Positions 50,272 to 59,600 of a DNA stretch of 64,000 nt are shown here, piece after piece. The stretch spans positions 62,001-126,000 of the forward strand of contig NZ_JAJQJH010000006.1 in assembly GCF_029544075.1 (NCBI RefSeq), written 5' to 3'. Position numbers and translations under genes: made by a program. Numbering within the stretch: the first letter of the stretch is position 1; every line of letters starts with the position of its first letter. The notes under the pieces were generated by a model. The model was not told the origin of the DNA and did not search any database. It saw nothing but the letters and a program-made list of their open reading frames with translations. Source of the DNA: Chromohalobacter canadensis. Lineage in GTDB: Bacteria > Pseudomonadota > Gammaproteobacteria > Pseudomonadales > Halomonadaceae.

Positions 50272-51009
50272 ATGAGCGAAAACGATAGCTGTATCATCCG
50301 CCATTTACGGCATTATGCGGATCTCAGCGACAGTGACGAAGCCCTGTTGGACTCGCTCGAACGCGAGCCGCGCGAGGTCGAGCGCGGGGAGGCTCTATGG
50401 CAAACCGACGATCCGGCGGGGCGCTTCTGCACGCTTTCGAAGGGCTGGGCGTATTCCTTCCGCGACATGGAAGACGGCTCGCGCCAGATTTTGGAAATCT
50501 ACCTGCCGGGGGATATCATCGGCCTGCGTGAATTCGCCTTTCAAGAGCGTCTGGCCGGGGTAATGATGATTGACGATGGCGTCGTCTGCGATTTTCCTCA
50601 TCGCCGTTTACTCGAAGTGTTTCGAGAGTCCTTTACTCTATCGATGATTTTCTTCGCCTTATCCTCGCAACAGCAAGCCCTACTGACCGAACGTCTGGTC
50701 AATCTGGCGCGGCGCAGTGCACGTCAAAAAGTGGCGCATCTGATCTACGAGATGTACCTGCGCCTGCAGCGTACTATGCCTTACGCTACGCGGCGTTTCC
50801 GTCTACCGCTGTCGCAGCAGCAATTGGGCGACGCGCTGGGCCTCACCTCGGTGCATATCAGCCGGACGTTGAGCGGGTTCCGCGAGGATGGACTGTTGAT
50901 CCGTGAGCGCCAGTGGGTCGAACTGCTCGATCCCGATGCTGTAGCCAGCGAGGCCGAATTCGCTGGGCGGTATCTGCGTGATGGGCTGGGGCCAATCTCG
51001 GGAGAATGA
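50272..51009 (+). CDS. Crp/Fnr-family transcription regulator
   Basis: A 245-residue regulator with an N-terminal cNMP-binding-like domain (about 20-130) and a C-terminal winged helix (about 165-225, LSQQQLGDALGLTSVHISRTLSGF). It lacks the N-terminal cysteine cluster of FNR, so it is not an oxygen sensor of that type. It is a monocistronic gene between sdaA and the formaldehyde genes. Its ligand and targets are unknown. Confidence 0.85.
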   Translation: MSENDSCIIRHLRHYADLSDSDEALLDSLEREPREVERGEALWQTDDPAGRFCTLSKGWAYSFRDMEDGSRQILEIYLPGDIIGLREFAFQERLAGVMMIDDGVVCDFPHRRLLEVFRESFTLSMIFFALSSQQQALLTERLVNLARRSARQKVAHLIYEMYLRLQRTMPYATRRFRLPLSQQQLGDALGLTSVHISRTLSGFREDGLLIRERQWVELLDPDAVASEAEFAGRYLRDGLGPISGE

Positions 51010-51037
51010 GCCGCGAGGCCGTCGCAAGGGGGGCGAG

Positions 51038-51922
51038 TCAGGCTTGTAGCGTATTCGGCAAATGTGTGACCAGAAAGTCGACGAACTGACGCACCTTGGG
51101 TGAGAGGTGTCGGTGGCGCGGATAGATTGCCCACACCGCAGTGTCGGTGAACTGATAGGCATCGAGTACCGACACTAGCCGCCCCTGCGCCAAGTGCGGC
51201 GCCACGTAGTAGTCTGGCAGTTGCGCCAGCCCTAGGCCCTTCAATACCGCATCGAGCAGTGCCGGCCCTGAATTGGCACGCCAGCGGCCCTCGATACGTA
51301 TTTCCCGGCGCTGGCCGTTGACCTCGAACAGCCAACTATCGCGAGAGCCGCGCAGGCAGTTGTGATGAGACAGCTCGGCCAACGAATGTGGCGGTGCGGC
51401 GCGCTCGAAGTATTCCCGCGCGCCGACGACGTATTCGCGACGCTCGCACAACCGCCGCGCGATCAGGCTCGAGTCACGCAGAACGCCCATACGGATGGCA
51501 ACGTCGAAGCCTTCCTCGATCAACTCGACCTGGCGGTTGGTGAAGTGCATGTCGACTTCGAGCTGCGGGTGCAAGCACTGGAAATCGTTGACCAGCGGGG
51601 CGATGTAGCGCTCGCCGAACGTGGTGGCACAGGTCAGCCGCAATGTGCCCTTGGGACGCGATTGGAAGTCGACGATGGCTTCCTCGGCCTCGCGAAAGCC
51701 ATCGAACAAGTGGCGGCAATGCCGGTAGTAGAGAGAGCCTGCGTCCGTGAGTCGCGTCTGGCGCGTGGTGCGATACAAAAGCGTCGTGCCGAGCTGACTC
51801 TCGAGCTGCCCAATCGAGCGGCTCACGTGTGAGGTGGAAACTTTCAGATGCCGCGCAGCGGCGGAAAACGTACCCAAGCGGGCGACTTCGATGAAAGCTT
51901 CGATGCGATCCCAGCGCTGCAT
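51038..51922 (-). CDS. LysR-family regulator, divergent from adhC
   Basis: A 294-residue regulator. The helix-turn-helix is at about 19-38 (TFSAAARHLKVSTSHVSRSIGQLE). It is divergent from adhC, so it probably controls formaldehyde oxidation, possibly responding to a glutathione-C1 adduct; this is inference. I chose the ATG at 51922 (MQRWDRIEAFIEV) with GGAGCA upstream; the frame is open to 51961. Confidence 0.85.
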   Translation of the reverse strand: MQRWDRIEAFIEVARLGTFSAAARHLKVSTSHVSRSIGQLESQLGTTLLYRTTRQTRLTDAGSLYYRHCRHLFDGFREAEEAIVDFQSRPKGTLRLTCATTFGERYIAPLVNDFQCLHPQLEVDMHFTNRQVELIEEGFDVAIRMGVLRDSSLIARRLCERREYVVGAREYFERAAPPHSLAELSHHNCLRGSRDSWLFEVNGQRREIRIEGRWRANSGPALLDAVLKGLGLAQLPDYYVAPHLAQGRLVSVLDAYQFTDTAVWAIYPRHRHLSPKVRQFVDFLVTHLPNTLQA

Positions 51923-51980
51923 TGTTGCTCCACGGCAATAATGTTGTGACGTCGTAAGCATTTATCCAAGCGTGCCAACT

Positions 51981-53175
<1,195 letters not shown>

Positions 53176-53178
<3 letters not shown>

Positions 53179-53243
53179 TTCGTCGCGCCCGGTACCGCGC
53201 GACAGGCGCTTGGTATGTGCCTGTGGTGATTCGTCGCGGCCGG
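53176..53243. repeat. Imperfect 17-bp direct repeat between adhC and fghA
   Basis: TGATTCGTCGCGCCCGG (53176-53192) recurs as TGATTCGTCGCGGCCGG (53227-53243), 51 bp apart with one mismatch. The first copy overlaps the adhC stop. Purpose unknown. Confidence 0.5.
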
Positions 53244-53307
53244 GCGCGCCCCGACGTCGTTCCATCCGCCGGCGGCTCGATGCCGTCGGTTTCTTAGGGA
53301 GAGAACC

Positions 53308-54165
53308 ATGACCATGTCCGAATCGCTGGAGCTGGTCTCCGCCACCAAGTCGTTCGGCGGTTGGCTGAAGCGCTACAAGCACCACTCACGTGCGCTCGAC
53401 TGCGATATGATCTTCGCCATTTATCTGCCGCCTCAGGCGGAAACCGACAAGGTGCCATTGTTGTGGTGGCTCTCGGGACTGACCTGCAACGACGAAAACT
53501 TCATGCAAAAGGCGGGCGCGCAACGCGTGGCAGCTGAGCTTGGCATGGCCATTATTTGTCCAGATACCAGCCCTCGCGGCACCGATCTCCCCGGTGAGCA
53601 CGATAGCTATGACTTCGGCTCCGGCGCGAGCTTCTACGTCAATGCTAATCAGGCGCCGTGGTCCAAGCACTATCGCATGTACGACTACGTTACCGAGGAG
53701 CTGCCTTCGGTGGCACGTCAGCATTTCCCGCTCAACGGGCGGGAAGCCATCAGTGGACATTCCATGGGCGGTCATGGCGCGCTGGTGCTGGCCTTGCGTC
53801 AACCTGGACGTTACGCCTCGGTCTCGGCATTCGCCCCGGTGGTCAATCCCATCGTCTCACCCTGGGGGCAGAAGGCCTTCACTGCTTATCTTGGCGAGGA
53901 TCATGGCAAATGGACGCAATACGACGCCTGCGAACTGATTGCCAAGGGGGCCTCGCGCCAGCCTTTGTTCATCGATCAGGGCGAAGCGGATAACTTCCTC
54001 GACGAACAGCTCATGCCTGAGCGTATCGAAGCTACTTGTGAGAAGCATGATCATCCGCTGACACTCCGTCGTCAGCCGGGCTACGATCATAGCTACTTCT
54101 TCATCGCGACTTTCATCGAAGAGCACCTGCGCTACCACGCCAAGCATCTACAGCGAAAGCGTTAG
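53308..54165 (+). CDS. fghA: S-formylglutathione hydrolase
   Basis: A 285-residue serine esterase that hydrolyses S-formylglutathione to formate and glutathione. The nucleophile is Ser152 in GHSMGGHGA, and LWWLSGLTCNDENFMQKAG is the family signature near residue 52. It lies 129 bp after adhC on the same strand and completes glutathione-dependent formaldehyde oxidation. GGGAGAG precedes the ATG at 53308. Confidence 0.96.
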   Translation: MTMSESLELVSATKSFGGWLKRYKHHSRALDCDMIFAIYLPPQAETDKVPLLWWLSGLTCNDENFMQKAGAQRVAAELGMAIICPDTSPRGTDLPGEHDSYDFGSGASFYVNANQAPWSKHYRMYDYVTEELPSVARQHFPLNGREAISGHSMGGHGALVLALRQPGRYASVSAFAPVVNPIVSPWGQKAFTAYLGEDHGKWTQYDACELIAKGASRQPLFIDQGEADNFLDEQLMPERIEATCEKHDHPLTLRRQPGYDHSYFFIATFIEEHLRYHAKHLQRKR

Positions 54166-54180
54166 ATGCTGCGCCATCCA

Positions 54181-54217
54181 TGCCCCGCCCAGATATACTG
54201 GCGCGGGGCATTTTTTT
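54181..54217 (+). terminator. Terminator after fghA
   Basis: TGCCCCGC (54181-54188) and GCGGGGCA (54203-54210) followed by seven T. Confidence 0.92.
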
Positions 54218-54388
54218 GAAAACACCAGAGGGATGTCGTTTTTGATAGCGTGAGACGACGCTTTTAGATACGTTGAGGGGGCGCCTTCTCGTCACACTCA
54301 AGGCGTTGGACCTGACTTCCTACAATGACAATACACCCCTGGTGAAGCACTACCAGTGGCTCCGAACGTGACCCGAGGAGAACCGCTG

Positions 54389-55519
54389 ATGGCCATGACG
54401 AGCGATCGTCCCGCGCCGCCTACCGCCCCCGATGCGCCGCTGCGCGTGGGCTTCTTGTTGATGGATAATTTCACGTTGATCTCGTTGGCCTCGGCGGTGG
54501 AACCGCTGCGCATGGCCAACCAGCTCGCCGGGCGCGAACTCTACCAATGGACCACCTTGAGCGCGGACGGCGAGGCGGTACGTGCCAGCGATGGCCTGCT
54601 CATTACCCCCGACAACGGCATGCACGACCCCCTGGAACTCGATATGGTGTTCGTCTGCGGCGGCGTCGGCATCCAGCGCCATGTCACGCGCGAACATGTG
54701 CTGTGGCTGCAGACACAGGCGCGTCAGTCGCGACGCATAGGCGCGCTCTGTACCGGTAGTTGGGCGCTGGCCAAGGCGGGGTTGCTCGATGGCTACGAAT
54801 GTAGCATTCACTGGGAATTCCAGGCCGCCGCGCAAGAAGCCTATCCGCGTGCCACCTTGACGACTCGATTGTTCTCGATCGATCGCGACCGTGCCACGGC
54901 GTCCGGCGGAACCGCTCCGCTGGATATGATGCTCACGCTGATCGCCCGCGATCATGGCCGCGAATTGTCGGCGGCGATCTCCGACATGTTTATTTGCGAC
55001 CGCGTGCGCGGCGAGCAGGACCAGCAACGCATACCATTGCGACATGTGCTGGGCACCAGTCAACCCAAGCTGCTCGAGATCGTCGCGCTGATGGAAGCCA
55101 ACCTGGAAGAGCCCATCGCCCTCGACGAACTGGCGCGCTACGTGGATGTCTCCCGGCGTCAGCTCGAGCGCTTATTCCAGAAATACCTGAGTTGCTCGCC
55201 GTCGCGTTACTATCTCAAGCTACGGTTGACCCGAGCCCGGCAACTGCTCAGGCAAACCTCAATGTCGATCATCGAAATCGCCTCGGTGTGCGGGTTCGTC
55301 TCTACGCCGCATTTTTCCAAGTGCTATCGGGAATACTTCGGCACGCCACCCCGCGACGAACGCGTGACGCGCATCAACAGTGCCAGCGTGACGCTGTCGC
55401 CCGCCACCCTGGCGGGAGGGCACGACGACGCCTACGTCGCGCCGCGTGCCTCCAGTGCGATGCAGGCTCTGGCCCAGGCGCAAGGCGAACCCACCTACGC
55501 GAGTGTGCGTTTGAGATAG
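54389..55519 (+). CDS. gbdR: GbdR-type AraC-family activator of betaine/dimethylglycine catabolism
   Basis: A 376-residue regulator with an N-terminal DJ-1/PfpI-like glutaminase-fold domain (about 20-190; GALCTGSWALAKAGLLDG near 133) and a C-terminal AraC helix-turn-helix domain (about 235-335, ending FGTPPRDERV). The architecture and neighbourhood match pseudomonad GbdR, which senses glycine betaine and dimethylglycine. Its targets here probably include the dgc operon. I chose the ATG at 54389 with GAGGAG upstream; the frame is open from 54356. Confidence 0.88.
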   Translation: MAMTSDRPAPPTAPDAPLRVGFLLMDNFTLISLASAVEPLRMANQLAGRELYQWTTLSADGEAVRASDGLLITPDNGMHDPLELDMVFVCGGVGIQRHVTREHVLWLQTQARQSRRIGALCTGSWALAKAGLLDGYECSIHWEFQAAAQEAYPRATLTTRLFSIDRDRATASGGTAPLDMMLTLIARDHGRELSAAISDMFICDRVRGEQDQQRIPLRHVLGTSQPKLLEIVALMEANLEEPIALDELARYVDVSRRQLERLFQKYLSCSPSRYYLKLRLTRARQLLRQTSMSIIEIASVCGFVSTPHFSKCYREYFGTPPRDERVTRINSASVTLSPATLAGGHDDAYVAPRASSAMQALAQAQGEPTYASVRLR

Positions 55520-55549
55520 CGTGCATCATCATCGCAATATTTGAACCCC

Positions 55550-55582
55550 AAGGAGGCCGCTCGATCATCGGGCGGCCTCCTT
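55550..55582 (+). terminator. Hairpin terminator after gbdR
   Basis: AAGGAGGCCGC (55550-55560) and GCGGCCTCCTT (55572-55582) form an 11-bp stem. Only a short T stretch follows, so it may be weak. Confidence 0.65.
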
Positions 55583-55701
55583 GCGTTAAGGCCGATGCCA
55601 AGGCGTGACGCATTTGGAATTTTCCTCGTCGCTTCCAAGCGTCGGCGGCCTGGGGGGCAGGGCTATGCTGGCCGCATAAAGCCAACCCCGGAGCGAGACT
55701 C

Positions 55702-56679
55702 ATGAACGCGCAATCACTGCACGACGACGCCATCGTCATTGATGGCCTGATTATCGCCAAATGGGGCCGTGAACTCCTCGAGGACATGCGCCGGGGCGGT
55801 TTGACCGCCGCCAACTGCACCGTTTCGGTGTGGGAAGGGTTCCAGGCCACCGTCGACAACATCGTCAAGACCAATGCGCTTCTCGCGGCGTGCGACGACC
55901 TGGTGCGGCCCGTACATACCACCGCTGATATCACCCGCGCCAAGGAAGAAGGCAAGACCGGGATCATCTATGGCTTCCAGAATGCCCATGCCTTCGAGGA
56001 TCAGATCGGTTACGTGGAGGTCTTCAAGCGCCTTGGCGTGGGTATCGTGCAGATGTGCTACAACACCCAGAATCTGGTCGGCACCGGCTGCTATGAGCGT
56101 GATGGCGGGTTGTCCGGGTTCGGCCGCGAAATCGTCGCCGAGATGAATCGCGTGGGTATGATGTGCGATCTCTCCCACGTTGGGGCCACGACCTCACAAG
56201 AAGTGATCCTCGAATCGCAAAAGCCGGTCTGCTACTCCCATTGCCTTCCGTCCGGCCTCAAGGAACACCCCCGTAACAAGTCCGACGAGGAGTTGCGCTT
56301 CATCGCCGAACATGGCGGTTTCGTCGGCGTGACCATGTTCACCCCCTTCTTGCGTGCCGGGGTCGATGCCACTGTCGACGATTACGTCGAAGCCATCGAA
56401 TATGTGATGAACATCGTCGGCGAAGACGCCATCGGCATCGGTACCGACTTCACTCAGGGTCAGGATCAAGCCTTTTTCGAGTGGCTTACCCACGACAAGG
56501 GCTATGCCCGGCGCCTGACCAACTTCGGGACCATCATCAACCCTGAGGGCATTCGCACCATCGGCGAGTTCGGCAACCTGACCGAGGCGCTCTTGCGACG
56601 CGGCATGAGCGAGCGCCAGGTGCGCAAGATCATGGGTGAGAACTGGATGCGTGTTTTGAAAGAGGTATGGGGCGCCTGA
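55702..56679 (+). CDS. M19 membrane-dipeptidase-like protein of the dgc cluster, zinc ligands missing
   Basis: A 325-residue TIM-barrel amidohydrolase homologous to renal dipeptidase and corresponding to the gene next to dgcA in pseudomonads (PA5396 type). The canonical Asp-Gly-His-x-Asp becomes Asp14-Gly15-Leu16-Ile17-Ile18, so His and Asp ligands are lost. The bridging Glu is Gln93 in GFQNAH. His159 (CDLSHVG) and His180 (CYSHC) remain. It is therefore doubtful that it is a normal binuclear dipeptidase. There is no signal peptide. Role in betaine catabolism is unproven. Confidence 0.88.
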   Translation: MNAQSLHDDAIVIDGLIIAKWGRELLEDMRRGGLTAANCTVSVWEGFQATVDNIVKTNALLAACDDLVRPVHTTADITRAKEEGKTGIIYGFQNAHAFEDQIGYVEVFKRLGVGIVQMCYNTQNLVGTGCYERDGGLSGFGREIVAEMNRVGMMCDLSHVGATTSQEVILESQKPVCYSHCLPSGLKEHPRNKSDEELRFIAEHGGFVGVTMFTPFLRAGVDATVDDYVEAIEYVMNIVGEDAIGIGTDFTQGQDQAFFEWLTHDKGYARRLTNFGTIINPEGIRTIGEFGNLTEALLRRGMSERQVRKIMGENWMRVLKEVWGA

Positions 56680-56700
56680 GAGCAACACTTCTGCATATAA

Positions 56701-56807
56701 GGGGCGCCGAGGGAGGCCGAAGAGGAGGTCCGATTCCAGGGATGGAATCGGTAGCGTACAGGGATGTATCCACAGCGCCTCCTCCAGGCCTGCCGCCGTA
56801 AAGCCCC
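56701..56807. repeat. Structured interspersed repeat with two GGGA-loop hairpins
   Basis: Nested stems GGGGC/GCCCC (56701-56705, 56803-56807), AGGCC/GGCCT and GAGGAGG/CCTCCTC enclose two hairpins. The first is CCGATTCCA-GGGA-TGGAATCGG (56730-56751), a perfect 9-bp stem. The second is TACA-GGGA-TGTA (56757-56768). I recall similar elements scattered in halophilic gammaproteobacteria. It lies inside the dgc gene series. Confidence 0.7.
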
Positions 56808-56850
56808 AGCCAGCAAAAGCGCCAAGACAACGATCTCGAGGAATACGACC

Positions 56851-57396
56851 GTGACCAAGATGGCTCCCGAATTGCCAATCGAAGTGGATAGCGAGACCGG
56901 CGTGTGGACCACCGATGCGCTCCCCATGCTTTACGTGCCGCGCCACTTCTTTATCAACAACCACCTGGCCGTCGAAGAAGCGCTGGGTGCCGCGGCTTAT
57001 GCCGAGATCCTCTACCAGGCCGGCTACAAGAGCGCCTGGTACTGGTGCGAGAAAGAAGCCGAATGCCATGGCTTGGAAGGCGTGGAGGTCTTCGAACATT
57101 ACATGAAGCGACTCTCGCAACGGGGCTGGGGGCGCTTCTTCACCGAGGCGTTCGATCTCGGCACGGGTAGCGCCCGCGTACGCCTGGAAGATAGCGCCTT
57201 CGTTTATCAGCTCGGCAAGGTCGGTCGCAAGGTCGAGTACATGTTTACCGGCTGGTTTGCCGGTGCGATGGATCAGATTCTCTCCGCGCAAGGCAGTGAA
57301 TTGCGCACCGTCGCCGAGCAGACTCAAAGCGCCGCCGAGCCGGGTTGCGATGTCGGCCGCTTCCAGGTCTCGCCCCGCTCCCAATCCGCCGGCTGA
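56851..57396 (+). CDS. DUF5943-type protein with 4-vinyl-reductase-like region, dgc cluster
   Basis: A 181-residue protein, homologous to the small gene that sits between the M19-like gene and dgcA in pseudomonads (PA5397 type). Its C-terminal half (about 75-150) resembles V4R/4-vinyl-reductase sensor domains. MLYVPRHFFINNHLAVEEALG is a clear conserved stretch near residue 24. Its role is unknown. I chose the GTG at 56851 (AGGA spaced 8 bp upstream, MTKMAPELP); the ATG at 56860 is the alternative. The frame is open further upstream but crosses the structured repeat. Confidence 0.75.
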   Translation: MTKMAPELPIEVDSETGVWTTDALPMLYVPRHFFINNHLAVEEALGAAAYAEILYQAGYKSAWYWCEKEAECHGLEGVEVFEHYMKRLSQRGWGRFFTEAFDLGTGSARVRLEDSAFVYQLGKVGRKVEYMFTGWFAGAMDQILSAQGSELRTVAEQTQSAAEPGCDVGRFQVSPRSQSAG

Positions 57397-57406
57397 GGTT
57401 TCCACG

Positions 57407-59491
57407 ATGGCATTCGACGCACTTTTCCAACCCATCGAGATCGGCAAGCTGACGATTCGCAATCGCGTGGTCAGCACCGCTCATGCCGAGGTTCATGCGA
57501 CTGATGGCGGCATGACCACCGATCGCTATGTCAAATACTACGAAGAAAAAGCTAAGGGCGGCGTGGGTCTTTCTATCTGCGGCGGCTCTTCGCCGGTGTC
57601 GATCGACAGTCCCCAGGCTTGGTGGAGCTCGGTGAACCTGGCCACCGACCGCATTATCCCTTATTTCCGCAACCTCTCGGACGCCGTGCACAAGCATGGT
57701 GGCAAGATCATGATCCAGATCACTCACATGGGGCGTCGCTCGCGGTGGGACGGTCACGATTGGCCGGTGCTGCTTTCGCCCTCGGGGATTCGCGAGCCGG
57801 TGCACCGCTCGACCTGCAAGACCATCGAAGAAGAAGACATCTGGCGGATCATCGACGATTTTGCCCAGGGCGCGCGGCGCGCCAAGGAAGGAGGGCTGGA
57901 CGGCGTCGAGCTTTCCGCCGTGCACCAGCATCTTATCGATCAATTCTGGAGCCCGCGCGTCAACAAGCGTACCGACGAATGGGGTGGTAGCTTCGAGGGC
58001 CGCATGCGCTTCGGCATGGAAGTGCTCAAGGCGGTACGTGCCGAGGTCGGCGACGATTTCGTGGTCGGCATGCGCATCTGTGGCGACGAGTTCCATCCCG
58101 ATGGCCTGACCCACGACGATATGAAGAACATCGCCGCCTACTACGACGCCACCGGCCAGGTCGACTTCTTCGGCGTGGTGGGCTCGGGTTGCGATACTCA
58201 CGATACCCTGGCGAACGTGATTCCCAACATGGCCTATCCGCCGGAGCCGTTTCTGCACCTGGCGGCGGGTATCAAGGAGGTGGTCGGCGCGCCGGTGATT
58301 CACGCCCAGAACATCAAGGATCCCACCCAGGCCAACCGCATTCTCGAAGGTGGCTACGTCGATATGGTGGGCATGACCCGGGCGCACATCGCCGACCCGC
58401 ACCTGATCGCCAAGGTTCAAATGGGGCAGACCGATCGGATCAAACAGTGCGTGGGTGCCAATTATTGCATCGATCGCCAGTACCAGGGCCTCGACGTGTT
58501 GTGCATCCAGAATGCAGCGACCTCTCGTGAATATATGGGCCTGCCGCATGAGATCGAGAAAAGCACCAGTCCCCAGCGGCGTGTGGTCGTCGTGGGCGGT
58601 GGGCCGGGCGGTATGGAAGCGGCGCGGGTCGCCGCCGAGCGGGGACACTCGGTCACGTTGTTCGAAGGTGCCGAAGCATTGGGCGGACAGATCACGCTGG
58701 CTGCCAAGGCGCCGCAGCGTGATCAAATTGCCGGCATTACACGTTGGTTTCAGCTCGAACTGACGCGACTCAAGGTCGATATTCGTCTGGGCGTGTACGC
58801 CGATGAGGCGACGATCGACGACCTGCGCCCGGATATCGTCGTGCTTGCCACCGGCGGCCAGCCGTTTCTGACTCAGGTGCCGGAATGGGGATATGCGGAA
58901 GATCGCGACGAGAGCTTGGTCGTCAGTGCCTGGGATGTTCTCAGTGGGGCGGTGGCGCCGGGCAAGAACGTGCTGGTGTTCGATACCATCTGCGAATTCA
59001 CCGGTGTCTCGGTGGCCGACTACCTGGCCGACAAAGGCGCCCAAGTGGAGATTGTCACCGACGACACCAAGCCCGGCAGCGCGGTCGGCGGCACGACCTT
59101 TCCCACCTATTACCGCAGCCTCTACGAGAAAGAGGTCATCATGACCTCGGATCTTGCGCTGCATAAGGTCTATCGAGAGGGCGATGCCCTGGTCGCGGTA
59201 CTCGAGAACGAATACACCGGCGTCCAGGAAGAGCGCGTGGTCGATCAGGTCGTGGTCGAAAATGGCGTGCGCCCGGATGAGTCGCTCTATTACGCGCTCA
59301 AGGAACGCTCACGCAATCACGGTCAGCTCGATCTTGAGGCGCTTTATGCCGCCGAGCCACAACCTAGCCTGGCAACGCTGGACGATGATGCACAGGCCGG
59401 CTTCCTGCTGTTCCGAGTGGGCGATTGTACGGCGCCGCGCAATACGCATGCGGCGATCTACGATGCCCTGCGGATCTGCAAGGACTTTTAA
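57407..59491 (+). CDS. dgcA: Dimethylglycine demethylase subunit DgcA (NADH:flavin oxidoreductase family)
   Basis: A 694-residue protein with an FMN-binding TIM barrel (about 1-345), a short Fe-S segment (about 345-370) and a dinucleotide-binding domain (about 385-680; VVVVGGGPGGMEAARVA). It demethylates dimethylglycine, producing sarcosine and formaldehyde, with DgcB and ETF as electron partners. The Fe-S motif is Cys348, Ala351, Cys354 and Cys366, with one of four usual cysteines replaced by Ala. I chose the ATG at 57407 as the family start (MAFDALFQPIEIG). Confidence 0.93.
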   Translation: MAFDALFQPIEIGKLTIRNRVVSTAHAEVHATDGGMTTDRYVKYYEEKAKGGVGLSICGGSSPVSIDSPQAWWSSVNLATDRIIPYFRNLSDAVHKHGGKIMIQITHMGRRSRWDGHDWPVLLSPSGIREPVHRSTCKTIEEEDIWRIIDDFAQGARRAKEGGLDGVELSAVHQHLIDQFWSPRVNKRTDEWGGSFEGRMRFGMEVLKAVRAEVGDDFVVGMRICGDEFHPDGLTHDDMKNIAAYYDATGQVDFFGVVGSGCDTHDTLANVIPNMAYPPEPFLHLAAGIKEVVGAPVIHAQNIKDPTQANRILEGGYVDMVGMTRAHIADPHLIAKVQMGQTDRIKQCVGANYCIDRQYQGLDVLCIQNAATSREYMGLPHEIEKSTSPQRRVVVVGGGPGGMEAARVAAERGHSVTLFEGAEALGGQITLAAKAPQRDQIAGITRWFQLELTRLKVDIRLGVYADEATIDDLRPDIVVLATGGQPFLTQVPEWGYAEDRDESLVVSAWDVLSGAVAPGKNVLVFDTICEFTGVSVADYLADKGAQVEIVTDDTKPGSAVGGTTFPTYYRSLYEKEVIMTSDLALHKVYREGDALVAVLENEYTGVQEERVVDQVVVENGVRPDESLYYALKERSRNHGQLDLEALYAAEPQPSLATLDDDAQAGFLLFRVGDCTAPRNTHAAIYDALRICKDF

Positions 59492-59496
59492 CCCCT

Positions 59497-59580
59497 AGCT
59501 GGAAGCCTGAAGCTTGAAGCTGGAAGGACCCTCTGCGCTTTGCGCCCTTTCTTTCAGCTTCCGGCTTTCAGCTTCCAGCT
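59497..59580. repeat. Heptamer-rich long hairpin between dgcA and dgcB
   Basis: Two 29-31-bp arms built from variants of GCTGGAA (left 59497-59527, right 59552-59580) are imperfect complements of each other. The left arm starts AGCTGGAAGC and the right arm ends GCTTCCAGCT. Loop about 24 nt. The pattern resembles a REP-type repeat; it fills almost the whole gap between the two genes. Confidence 0.7.
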
Positions 59581-59600
59581 CGCCGATGAGGTGAGCCATC

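Noticed and set aside
56194-57477. A 427-codon open frame antisense to the M19-like and DUF5943-type genes
   Set aside because: It crosses two genes and the structured repeat without any recognisable domain.
57245-59164. A 639-codon open frame antisense to dgcA
   Set aside because: It is a shadow of the high-GC coding strand; the translated text shows no protein family and dgcA is clear on the other strand.
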